Both the position numbers and the translations under genes were made by a program. Below, piece by piece: positions 42,979-51,200 of a stretch of 64,000 nt of DNA. The DNA comes from Treponema sp. UBA1793 (GTDB lineage Bacteria > Spirochaetota > Spirochaetia > Treponematales > Treponemataceae). Position 1 is the stretch's first letter. Each line of letters starts with the position of its first letter. The stretch lies in contig DCFX01000019.1 of assembly GCA_002314445.1 (NCBI GenBank), forward strand, positions 1 to 64,000. The letters run 5' to 3'. Under the pieces are notes generated by a model. It saw nothing but the letters and a program-made list of their open reading frames with translations, searched no databases and was not told the origin of the DNA.

Positions 42979-43869
42979 CTATCCCCTGGGAGCTTTTACG
43001 GGATCCATCGGCATTCCGTTCTGAAACACCATGAACGTAAGACGGGGCCTGCCGGTATCAGGATCTTTTCCGGCCGTACCGACTGTATCGCCGCATACGA
43101 CATAATCACCCCTTTTTACGCTTACGGAACCGAGCCATGAATATGCATAAATAAGACCTGTTTTTGATTCTACAAACACAACGTTTCCGTATCCGCGGTA
43201 CATACCTGTATACATAACAGTACCCGACCTGATTGATTTTACCGCTTCGTTCTTTTTTGCAGAAAGTTCAACGCCGGAAACTTTTCCTTTCACGTATACG
43301 ACTTCAGGACTATCAACCGGCCATAAAAGCTGAGAGTCTCCCGCAGTTACGGGGACACTTGCCGATCCCGTATCTGAATCAGCAGGTACCTGCGGTGCCG
43401 CTCCCTGCTGGTTTCCGCCGACTATAAGTTTCTGTCCTGTCTTTATGACAACATCAGTTCCCATGTTATTCAGAGAAAGAAGTTCCGGAAGTTTCATACC
43501 GAATTTTCGTGCAATACCGTATAGCGTATCGCCTTTCTGTACTGTATAAGATTTAGTCGAACCGGCAGCGGCCGCCGCGGTACTGGAATTCGTGTCGGGA
43601 GTCGCGGAAAGGGCGGCTGCATTTGAAATATCGGCTGACGGGATAACAAGTTTCTGACCGGTTTTCAGGATATCATTTTCTGACAAATTGTTTGCGGTCC
43701 GCAGTTCACCTACCGTCAGCTGATACCTGCGGCTTATTGAATACAGCGTGTCGCCCTTCTTTACAATATACGAACTGTCCGCAACGGCAGGCAGACAGAA
43801 AAAGGAGGCAAGAACAACTGCTACAAAAAATTTTATTACTTTATATGTTTTTTTTCCGGTTCTTTTCAT
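42979..43869 (-). CDS. LysM protein with a degenerate M23 (LytM) domain, NlpD/EnvC-like
   Basis: 296 residues. Signal peptide (about 1-31, ends FCLPAVAD). Two LysM repeats (about 33-77 and 101-145; YIVKKGDTLYSISRRY and YTVQKGDTLYGIARKF) that bind peptidoglycan, a Thr/Ala/Ser linker, then a LytM domain about 190-296. The zinc ligands are gone: the first motif reads GVELSAKKN and the usual HxH reads TFMVF. It should act as an activator or scaffold of wall amidases in division. No SD precedes the ATG, and a GATAAT sits eight bases upstream. Confidence 0.85.
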   Translation of the reverse strand: MKRTGKKTYKVIKFFVAVVLASFFCLPAVADSSYIVKKGDTLYSISRRYQLTVGELRTANNLSENDILKTGQKLVIPSADISNAAALSATPDTNSSTAAAAAGSTKSYTVQKGDTLYGIARKFGMKLPELLSLNNMGTDVVIKTGQKLIVGGNQQGAAPQVPADSDTGSASVPVTAGDSQLLWPVDSPEVVYVKGKVSGVELSAKKNEAVKSIRSGTVMYTGMYRGYGNVVFVESKTGLIYAYSWLGSVSVKRGDYVVCGDTVGTAGKDPDTGRPRLTFMVFQNGMPMDPVKAPRG

Positions 43870-43909
43870 ACTTTTAAATTATCGGCAGAAATACACTTTT
43901 TAGACAGCC

Positions 43910-45133
43910 TTAACTCACTATTTCCCTGAATAACGAAGCCGCATCTATCCCGTTTATCATCTCTCCCCGTTTGTAATGATGGAGCATGCTTTCCCGTCCG
44001 CGCACAAGATGTTCCGACGTTATGCCGTGTTTAATGGAACTGTCTGCTTCAAGAAGTGCAGCGAGATGATCGGAAAGGCGTACAAGTTTTCCGTCTACCG
44101 GCTCGTACACGTTTTCGTTATATTCTGTATTAAGCTCCGACCACGAAATCTCCTGTATCTTTCCGTCTTTTCCCCTGATACGGTCCTCAAATTCGTTGTT
44201 CGTGTAATACATAAGCTCTTCCGTAAAGGAAGGCTCCATAAGCGGCACAAGTTCGCGGCCGACAATTTCATCTTCAATACGCTTCACTATATTGGGAAGT
44301 TCGTCCGTCGCCTGCTTTACAGGAGAAATGATGTCGCGCGTTACCGATTCCGGCAGATCATGAAAGAGACCGCTGAAAAAGTTATTTATAGAACGCCGGC
44401 TGCAGAAAGCCACTCCCGTCTCCCGTCCCAAAAGGAGCGTCATTACGGCGACAAAATAACTGTGTCCGAGAACGCTTGTCCTGGGCACTCGGGGAGTCTG
44501 ATTCCACCGCGTCTGAAACCGCAGCTGCTCTATCTTAAGCAGAAACTCAAATGTGCGCTGGCGGGTAATCATCATCTGAAGTCCTTCCAGATCAAGATAC
44601 GGCTGAATCTGCGCCTGCAGCTCTGTTTCGATTTTAACAAGCCGCTCACGTTCATTGACGACCGAAAGCATCTGCAGTTCGCGCATCGTAGAATATTTAT
44701 GGGCAGCAGAAAGGATTCTTGCGGCTGCCTGAGATTTTTCGGGAATGGGTATAGTACCGGCCTTCTGTCCTATATAAATAGTAAACCGCGCAAACAAATC
44801 ATCATCTGCAATAAGCGGACGATACTGATTAAGCACCCATTCATCGAGACGAAGATATTCCTGCGTATATTCTTTTTTCAGGAGCTGCTGGACAGGAGCC
44901 TTGATGTCGCATAATGCAATCTTTTTGAGAAGATCGAACAATGACGCATACGACATCCATTCCCAGTCTACAGACGCACCCTTATTTTCTTCGAATTTCC
45001 CGATAAGATATGCGATGACCATCTTTTCGCCGGCTTTATCCATTTCTACAAGTTCAAACGGACGAATCAGATCGTTCCACCGCTGTATTGAAAACCCCTC
45101 AAAAATACGAAGTACAAATTTTTTATTTATCAT
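43910..45133 (-). CDS. HD-domain hydrolase
   Basis: 407 residues from the ATG at 45133, one base after the preceding stop; a start at 45166 would overlap that gene. The HD metal site is in the second half: H in LGHSYFVAVMTLLLG, HD in FFSGLFHDLPESVTRDII, and a distal Asp in LSDHLAALLEAD. This arrangement matches the YfbR-like 5'-nucleotidase/HD_3 class. The N-terminal 190 residues are helical and unassigned. Substrate unknown; it forms an apparent operon with the helical protein, recN and nadK. Confidence 0.75.
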   Translation of the reverse strand: MINKKFVLRIFEGFSIQRWNDLIRPFELVEMDKAGEKMVIAYLIGKFEENKGASVDWEWMSYASLFDLLKKIALCDIKAPVQQLLKKEYTQEYLRLDEWVLNQYRPLIADDDLFARFTIYIGQKAGTIPIPEKSQAAARILSAAHKYSTMRELQMLSVVNERERLVKIETELQAQIQPYLDLEGLQMMITRQRTFEFLLKIEQLRFQTRWNQTPRVPRTSVLGHSYFVAVMTLLLGRETGVAFCSRRSINNFFSGLFHDLPESVTRDIISPVKQATDELPNIVKRIEDEIVGRELVPLMEPSFTEELMYYTNNEFEDRIRGKDGKIQEISWSELNTEYNENVYEPVDGKLVRLSDHLAALLEADSSIKHGITSEHLVRGRESMLHHYKRGEMINGIDAASLFREIVS

Positions 45134-45134
45134 A

Positions 45135-45938
45135 TCACGTGCTGGAACCCGACTTCTGATCGGCATCCATTTTCTCCTTCCAGACGACAGCTTTTTTCTT
45201 TATTTCCTCAGCGTTCGTCTTATCGCCGATTGCAAGGCAGAGTTTATGGCGCGCAAGCAGGAATTTTATGCCGTTGCGCATATCGTCTATGCGTCGCGTC
45301 GAAAGCTCATATCTATCCCGGTAACCGTTTGCAGACTGTTCCAGCAGTTTCTGCAGCATCCGGACATACAGCACGGTAACTTCATAATCAAGCGAACGGG
45401 GATCAAAATAATCCTTTGCCCCCTTCCTCATGTCGATAAAATTCTTCGCAACAGTGGCAAAACGTCCTTCAAGTTCCACAAACGACCATTTCCATTTACT
45501 GTTTTCACCGAAAGCATCTTTAAGGAGCCGGATGGAAAGGCCTAACTTCCGTACAAGCTGATACCGCTTTGATACAGGGATATTTGCAATCGTTTCCCAT
45601 TTGTCGGAAAGATCCGCATACGACACATCTATAAAATTGGTAACTACTTCTTCCAGATAGATAATAGACTTGTAAAGAGTCTTTCTCGATTCGTTCAGTG
45701 CGTCATTGTTTTTCACTTCAAGAATTTTAAGCGAGAGACTGTTTTCCGCCATATACAGCGAGGAAATAAAAATCATGTCTTCTGCAAGCTGCAGTTTTTT
45801 ATACGCCTGTCCGGAATTATCTCCCTGCATTAACGTAAGCATCGTTTTTTCTTTTGCAAGAAGTCCGTCTATCTGTTTATGATACGGGACTACCGCCAGT
45901 CCGAGCTGTTCCCGTGTTTCTTCCGAAATTTTTGCCAT
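45135..45938 (-). CDS. Helical cytosolic protein of unknown function
   Basis: 267 residues without signal peptide or membrane segment. Almost wholly alpha-helical and highly charged, with regular heptad stretches (EKTMLTLMQGDNSGQAYKKL, DDMRNGIKFLLARHKLCLAI). I recognise no domain or catalytic motif. The start codon touches the recN stop, and the next gene begins one base after its stop, so it is tightly coupled to recN and the HD protein. Confidence 0.7.
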   Translation of the reverse strand: MAKISEETREQLGLAVVPYHKQIDGLLAKEKTMLTLMQGDNSGQAYKKLQLAEDMIFISSLYMAENSLSLKILEVKNNDALNESRKTLYKSIIYLEEVVTNFIDVSYADLSDKWETIANIPVSKRYQLVRKLGLSIRLLKDAFGENSKWKWSFVELEGRFATVAKNFIDMRKGAKDYFDPRSLDYEVTVLYVRMLQKLLEQSANGYRDRYELSTRRIDDMRNGIKFLLARHKLCLAIGDKTNAEEIKKKAVVWKEKMDADQKSGSST

Positions 45939-47695
45939 CAGATACCTCCGCTGAATTTCTGCAGCATAGAACGGGCATGTTCCAGTGATTCTTCAGATTC
46001 TTCCCCGGAAAGCATACGGGATATTTCACGGACACGTTCTTCACCTTTTACAGGATGACAATTTGAAGAAGTCTTCCCGTCGGATACACCCTTCTCTATC
46101 TTTATCTGATTATCGGCATAAACTGCTATACTTGCCAGATGTGTAATGCATAATATTTGTTTATCAGCTGCAAGGTTCTTCATATGACTGCCGACCGCAA
46201 CAGCCACCTCACCGCCGATTCCCGTATCGATTTCATCGAACACGAGCGTCTGCACCGGATCGGTTCCCGCAAAAATAGTCTTTAATGCAAGCATGACGCG
46301 GGAAAGTTCACCGCCGGACGCAATCTGTGCAAGCGGAAGCTGCGGAGAACCGGGGTTTGCGGATATAAGGAATTCAACGTTGTCCATACCGTACGGTCCG
46401 CACTTCTGTTCAACTTTTGAGCCCGGCTTGTCAGCAACACTCACCGAAAATTTTGTCCCGGGCATGCCGAGTTTTGAAAGGACGGCTTCCACTTCTTCCG
46501 ACATTCTGCTGCCGGCTGCCCTGCGTTTTTCCGACAGACTTTTTGCGGCGGTATAAACCTGTTTTTCAAGTTCTGCAACCTTTTTCTCGAGCCCGGCTTT
46601 ATCAGTATCGCCCGCACCGAGCCGGTCAAGGTTTTCTTTCGCCTCTTCCGCATACCGGAATACTTCCGCAAGCGGCGCATTCGGCGACGATGCATATTTC
46701 TTTTTGAGATTGTAGATGAGCGAAAGGCGGTCCTGAACCTGAACCAGGCGTTCAGGATCAAAGACCAGCTTATTTTTATATGCAGAAAATTCTTCTGCAA
46801 TATCGGACAATTCGTAAAATGAAGAATCAACGCGCGACTCAAGCGGTGCCAAAGCCTTGTCCATTTCAGATGCATGCGCGCAGTCCCGCCGGAGCTGCTT
46901 AAGCTGCGCTACGATTGAACCTTCGTTATCAGAAAGGATGCCGGTAATAGACTCAATGTCGGCATACAGCTTTTCATATGATGACAGCCTGCCTTCCTCG
47001 TCTTCCAGCTGTACATCTTCGTCGCTTTTCAGCTTGGCGTCTTCTATTTCCTTGACAGCAAATGAATACATCTCAATACGGCGCGCCCTGTCCTCGTTCG
47101 ACGAATTCATCTGGTCAAGCAGCCTGCGCTTTTCTACAAGCATCGCATAAAGCGCCGTAAACTGATTCACTTCGTCAGTAATGCCCGCCCGTGCATCGAG
47201 AAACTTGCGGTGTTCGGGCACTCTCATAAGCGACTGATGTTCGTGCTGCCCGTGAATATCGACAAGAAAAGCAGAAAATGACGCAAGATCCGCGCGCGTC
47301 ACAGGCGTGCCGCCTATCCATGCTGCCGATTTGCCGCTGTCGCGCAGCGTACGGCGGAGGAGCACCCTGCCGTTCTCCGGCTCTATTCCGTGGAGCTCAA
47401 GCCATTCCTGTGCAGACTGAGCCTCTTCATCAGTGTCATCGCCGGAAGGGACAGCCCTGCTCCGGGCAGGCGGAACACGCTGTCCAAGCAGAAAAGTACC
47501 GGCCACAGACGCCTCATGTGCACCCGTGCGTATCATCTGGGCTTCAGCTTTGCCTCCGAGCAGAAAAGACAATGCGCCTATAAGGATTGATTTTCCGGCA
47601 CCTGTTTCGCCGGAAAGGACCGTAAATCCGTTCGAGAATTCTATAGATGCTGCATCAATAAGTGCAAAATCCTTAATTGTCAGGTCTTCCAGCAT
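45938..47695 (-). CDS. recN: DNA repair ATPase RecN
   Basis: 585 residues from the ATG at 47695, which has GGGAGG five bases upstream; a longer frame would start inside nadK. SMC-like layout: Walker A in LSGETGAGKSILIGAL, coiled-coil arms, and near the end ASGGELSRVMLALKTIF (signature) with Walker B TLVFDEIDTGIGG. Acts in recombinational repair of double-strand breaks. Overlaps the end of nadK by 23 bases. Confidence 0.93.
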   Translation of the reverse strand: MLEDLTIKDFALIDAASIEFSNGFTVLSGETGAGKSILIGALSFLLGGKAEAQMIRTGAHEASVAGTFLLGQRVPPARSRAVPSGDDTDEEAQSAQEWLELHGIEPENGRVLLRRTLRDSGKSAAWIGGTPVTRADLASFSAFLVDIHGQHEHQSLMRVPEHRKFLDARAGITDEVNQFTALYAMLVEKRRLLDQMNSSNEDRARRIEMYSFAVKEIEDAKLKSDEDVQLEDEEGRLSSYEKLYADIESITGILSDNEGSIVAQLKQLRRDCAHASEMDKALAPLESRVDSSFYELSDIAEEFSAYKNKLVFDPERLVQVQDRLSLIYNLKKKYASSPNAPLAEVFRYAEEAKENLDRLGAGDTDKAGLEKKVAELEKQVYTAAKSLSEKRRAAGSRMSEEVEAVLSKLGMPGTKFSVSVADKPGSKVEQKCGPYGMDNVEFLISANPGSPQLPLAQIASGGELSRVMLALKTIFAGTDPVQTLVFDEIDTGIGGEVAVAVGSHMKNLAADKQILCITHLASIAVYADNQIKIEKGVSDGKTSSNCHPVKGEERVREISRMLSGEESEESLEHARSMLQKFSGGI

Positions 47696-48530
47696 GAGGG
47701 CCTCCCGACCAGTTGAGCTTTGAACGGAGTGCGTCATAAAATTTTTCAGTCGTGCATCCGACAAGCTTCACTTTATCCGCTGTTTTTCTAATTTTAATAC
47801 AATCGCCTATCTGCAGATTTACAGACTCCTGGCCGTCAACAGTAATAATCACATCCTGTACCCGTGACGGCAGTACTGTAATCCCTATTTCGCCATTCGG
47901 GCTGAGCACGAGCGGCCTGCTCGAAAGTGAAAACGCATTAATGGGGGTGAGCACAAGCGCGTCAAGTTCGGGATCAATTATGGGGCCTCCGGCAGATGCC
48001 GAATATGCAGTAGAACCCGTTGCAGTACTGATAATAATACCGTCAGCCTTGAAAATTCCGAGCGGGGCACAGTTATATGAAATATCGAGTGAAATAGTCC
48101 GTGCTGCAGTCTTTGCACTGATTACTATATCGTTTAATGCGACTGCAGAAAACTCACTTGACTTCCCGCGCACAAGAGCCGCCTGAACCATATTGCGCTT
48201 GTCAATATAAGCTTTTCCTGCCAGAAACTGAGCAAGATTCGCTTCCCATTCTGACTTCTGGATGCTCGCTATAAAACCGAATTCTCCCAGATTTACAGGA
48301 AAAACAGGAATGCCGAGGGAAGCACAGCCGCGTGCCGCAAAAAGCACGGTCCCGTCACCGCCCAGTGTTACGGCAAAGTCACAGCCGGTAAAAGGATTTT
48401 CAGTGCTGAATCCGTCGAAACGATAAAAAGAGGATTCAATGCCCCTCTCTCCGAGATAGTTCGAAATTTCATTTCCAAGAGTTTTCGATTCCTGTTTATG
48501 TGTATTGATGACGATCAGACATTTTTTCAT
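47673..48530 (-). CDS. nadK: NAD kinase
   Basis: 285 residues from the ATG at 48530 (GAGAGG five bases upstream); a GTG at 48536 is an alternative. Catalytic GGDGTVLFAAR loop, NLGEFGFIA, ALNDIVIS and TGSTAYSASAGGPIIDPEL. Phosphorylates NAD to NADP. nadK-recN adjacency is common in bacteria. Confidence 0.94.
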   Translation of the reverse strand: MKKCLIVINTHKQESKTLGNEISNYLGERGIESSFYRFDGFSTENPFTGCDFAVTLGGDGTVLFAARGCASLGIPVFPVNLGEFGFIASIQKSEWEANLAQFLAGKAYIDKRNMVQAALVRGKSSEFSAVALNDIVISAKTAARTISLDISYNCAPLGIFKADGIIISTATGSTAYSASAGGPIIDPELDALVLTPINAFSLSSRPLVLSPNGEIGITVLPSRVQDVIITVDGQESVNLQIGDCIKIRKTADKVKLVGCTTEKFYDALRSKLNWSGGPHAGRPDN

Positions 48531-48542
48531 CAGCACCTCTCG

Positions 48543-49598
48543 TCATGGCAGTGTTCCAAGAACTTTTATAATTTTAGCAGTCTCTGAATGTGTAAGACGC
48601 GGATACAGCGGAAAAAGTACGCATCTGAGGCTCAGCGATTTTGCATGTATACATGAAGAGGAAAGCTGTTCGTCGCGGAGCGTTATGACAGAATTTCCAT
48701 AGGCAGGACAAATCTCTATGTCTTTGCGGTCCGTATACTGTTTTACGTCCTTGTATGAACTTGTAAGCACAAGAGGAAATGTGCTCATTGTCGACGAACC
48801 GTCCGTATCACGGATAAACAGTTTGTGCCGGCCGGACATACAGGCGCGCTGGAACAGTGCAAACAGCTCCCTGCGCACAGCTTCGTTTTTCGGAAATTCA
48901 CGCAGCTCAACCCATGCAAGCGCGCTGTTCAGATCAGGAAGTAAATCGGTAAGAGGAGCTGCATCGGTAAACTTTTTCAGAGGGATCCATTCCCTCCTGC
49001 CGGGGGCAATAAGAACTGCGCCGCCGCCTGCTGTAACCGCATCATGTTCTTCAAGCCCCAGTATTGCAAACACCCCGAAGGAGCCTGCCTGCTTTCCTGC
49101 AGCCGGATTGCCGTTTTCATCGACAGAAGGAATAATTGCTCCCACACTCTGTGAAATATCTTCAATAACAGGAATTCCAAGAGATACGATTGCATTCATA
49201 TCGGGAAGTATTCCCTGCGTTTCGTGAAGAAGCAGTATACGCCCGCCGTTTTTTATTCCTTCGGACACTATATCCGGAGACACGACACCGGTTGCCTCAT
49301 CCACATCAAGGACGAGTGCCGTATAACCTGAATCTTCCAGTGCAAGAATCTGCCAGGCAGGAGCAAGTGCCGAAATCATAACGGAACACCCCGCTTCTGC
49401 ATCAAGCGCCTTTAATGCGTATTTTAACGCGATGGCCGGGCTTCTGAGTGCCACCGCTCCATCGCATTTTAAGAATTCCTTTGCTGTCTGAATAAGACGC
49501 GTATTAAGATCACCCGGTCCGATTTTTTCATCAACCATGCAGGTCAGCACGGCATCCATTTCACGGCGTCTGATTGTTGTACTGTAAGTGCGGATCAT
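48543..49598 (-). CDS. DegT/DnrJ/EryC1-fold protein lacking the PLP lysine
   Basis: 351 residues with the fold-type I aminotransferase pattern of the DegT family: start REMDAVLTCMVDEKIGPGDL, the PLP-binding Asp segment VIEDISQSVGA (Asp147), and AGSFGVFAILG leading into the segment that normally holds the Schiff-base Lys. Here that segment is LEEHDAVTAGGGAVL: by alignment to the usual K..tagEGGa motif the Lys is His185. It is thus either a non-catalytic paralogue or a ColD-like enzyme that uses His. Its neighbours are cheW (6 bases upstream) and nadK, not sugar biosynthesis genes. Confidence 0.75.
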   Translation of the reverse strand: MIRTYSTTIRRREMDAVLTCMVDEKIGPGDLNTRLIQTAKEFLKCDGAVALRSPAIALKYALKALDAEAGCSVMISALAPAWQILALEDSGYTALVLDVDEATGVVSPDIVSEGIKNGGRILLLHETQGILPDMNAIVSLGIPVIEDISQSVGAIIPSVDENGNPAAGKQAGSFGVFAILGLEEHDAVTAGGGAVLIAPGRREWIPLKKFTDAAPLTDLLPDLNSALAWVELREFPKNEAVRRELFALFQRACMSGRHKLFIRDTDGSSTMSTFPLVLTSSYKDVKQYTDRKDIEICPAYGNSVITLRDEQLSSSCIHAKSLSLRCVLFPLYPRLTHSETAKIIKVLGTLP

Positions 49599-49604
49599 TG
49601 CTGC

Positions 49605-50084
49605 CTATTGAATATCGATAATTTTTTGAAGCTCTTTTGGATTAAACAATTTCCGTATATTGAGCATGATAAGATATCCGCTCTCCGAACGGATAACACC
49701 CTGTATATACTCAGTTCCGATGCCGCTCAGCATCTGAGGCGGCTCTTTTACTTCGCTCAGTTTTACAGGAACGACACGGGCTACGCGGTCAATAATAATT
49801 CCGATCTTATTACTCTCGATATTAAGGATAATAAAACCGCCTTCAAAATCGTCAATGTCGCTTGATTTTTCAAGAATCTTCAATCTAAACCGCTTATGCA
49901 GATCGATAATGGGAACTATTTCTCCCCGGAGATTTATAATTCCTTCGACATAATATGGTGCATTGGGAATAGGCCGTACATCCTGTATTTTGACGATTTC
50001 TTTCACATCCATGATGTCGACGCCGTATAACTCATCGCCGAGCTGAAATGTGACAAGTTGAAACTGTGAATCTTCTGAAGCCAT
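49605..50084 (-). CDS. cheW: Chemotaxis adaptor CheW
   Basis: 159 residues. Typical CheW: FQLVTFQLGDELYGVDIMDV, then RPIPNAPYYVEGIINLRGEI and VPIIDLHKRF. Couples chemoreceptors such as the one at 29134 to CheA. Separated by 107 bases from comF upstream, where no firm promoter could be identified, and by six bases from the DegT-like gene downstream. Confidence 0.94.
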   Translation of the reverse strand: MASEDSQFQLVTFQLGDELYGVDIMDVKEIVKIQDVRPIPNAPYYVEGIINLRGEIVPIIDLHKRFRLKILEKSSDIDDFEGGFIILNIESNKIGIIIDRVARVVPVKLSEVKEPPQMLSGIGTEYIQGVIRSESGYLIMLNIRKLFNPKELQKIIDIQ

Positions 50085-50190
50085 ATATTGTATCCTCTAC
50101 AAAACTATTCTATTATTATAGTATAACCCTAATATCACAAGAATACACCTTATTCAAACGTTTTGCAAGGATAAGAAACCCTGCCGTTCC

Positions 50191-51000
50191 CTAATCGACT
50201 GTAAATAAAGTTACCACATATACTTTTTTTACTCCTGCAGATTTAAGCACCGCAGCACAGCTTTCAATAGTCGCACCGGTAGTCATCACATCGTCGATAA
50301 GGCAGACATTTTCAGGCATACTACCGTTTGTCACTCTCAGTGCCCTTTTAAGGTATTTCCCTTCTTTAAGCGTGTAAGCTTTTCCTATAGTTGCAAGCCG
50401 TTCTTTCCTGTCAAGTGTTTTCTGTTCCTTTTTCGTACCGCGTTCCAGCAGGAAACAAACCTGATATCCGTAGCGGTATTTAAGGAATATACACAGTTCG
50501 TCAATCTGATCCCATCCGTTTGTACGTATCTTACCGGGACGGGGCGGAACGGGTACTACAGTAAAAGGATGAGGCAGAACGGCAAGAGCTGACGCGATTC
50601 CGGCGGCAAAAAAGGGAGACAACGTACGTTCACCCTCTATCTTCCAGCGAAAAAGCAGCACACTGTTCCACATCCTGTATGAATAAAGAGGAAGAACGAT
50701 ATCCGTATGCTTCAAAAGTTTGTCCGCACGGCACTGCATACACATGCCGTGCCCGGAAACGAGCACTTTACCGCATACAGCGCACCGTTCTTCCCCTATG
50801 AGAGATGGTGCAAAATATGATTGTCCGCATGCCCTGCATACGGGAACGGCTCCGCATCCGGCTCCGCAGACAACACATTCGCTGCCCCCGGCCAGAAAGA
50901 CAAGTATCCCGCGTGCAAACTGAAGAATTTTCTGTCCGCATGCGAATAAAAAATATTTCACACACTCTATATCGCCCGTACATAATCTTTTCCCGCACAT
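50191..51000 (-). CDS. ComF/GntX-family phosphoribosyltransferase-like protein
   Basis: 269 residues. N-terminal zinc-ribbon-like Cys motifs (CVVCGAGCG, CRACG, CAVCGKV, CMQC) and a C-terminal PRTase domain with the PRPP loop VCLIDDVMTTGAT. ComF proteins are linked to DNA uptake in competent bacteria, but most are of unknown role. It follows mutS across a 200-base gap that holds a large inverted repeat. Confidence 0.88.
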   Translation of the reverse strand: MCGKRLCTGDIECVKYFLFACGQKILQFARGILVFLAGGSECVVCGAGCGAVPVCRACGQSYFAPSLIGEERCAVCGKVLVSGHGMCMQCRADKLLKHTDIVLPLYSYRMWNSVLLFRWKIEGERTLSPFFAAGIASALAVLPHPFTVVPVPPRPGKIRTNGWDQIDELCIFLKYRYGYQVCFLLERGTKKEQKTLDRKERLATIGKAYTLKEGKYLKRALRVTNGSMPENVCLIDDVMTTGATIESCAAVLKSAGVKKVYVVTLFTVD

Positions 51001-51033
51001 TCATCCCAAAAAAGGCCGTTTATTATTTCATAT

Positions 51034-51171
51034 CATTTGTAAAAAGAAATATTCTGCCTATCGTGTGTAAAAAAAATGCGGAGCAGAAAACAAGCCCGCG
51101 TGCGACCCTGAGCGGAGCGAAGTTGGAGCTTAAGCGGATTGTTTTCTGCGGGAGCATTTTTTTTACAAATG
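51034..51171. repeat. Nested inverted-repeat element between mutS and comF
   Basis: Outer arms GTAAAAAAAATGC (51067-51079) and complement (51154-51166) are 13 bp and perfect; after a small internal loop, GCAGAAAACAA (51083-51093) pairs with TTGTTTTCTGC (51139-51149) over 11 bp. The 45-base loop is G/C-rich. A further 12-bp repeat (CATTTGTAAAAA, 51034-51045) pairs with 51160-51171 as an alternative. Could be a MITE-like remnant or an RNA element controlling comF. No transposase or target duplication seen. Confidence 0.65.
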
Positions 51172-51200
51172 CAAAGCAATGTTTTATTTCTTTTCAGAAA

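Noticed and set aside
42966..43905. 11-bp direct repeat ACTTTTTAGAC flanking the LysM gene (42966-42976 and 43895-43905), as a target-site duplication
   Set aside because: One copy is an arm of a palindrome and the other lies in the gene's own 5' region. The gene is a normal conserved wall protein with no transposase nearby.
43976..44914. 312-codon plus-strand frame opposite the HD-domain gene
   Set aside because: No SD or domain, and antisense to a frame with an intact HD motif.
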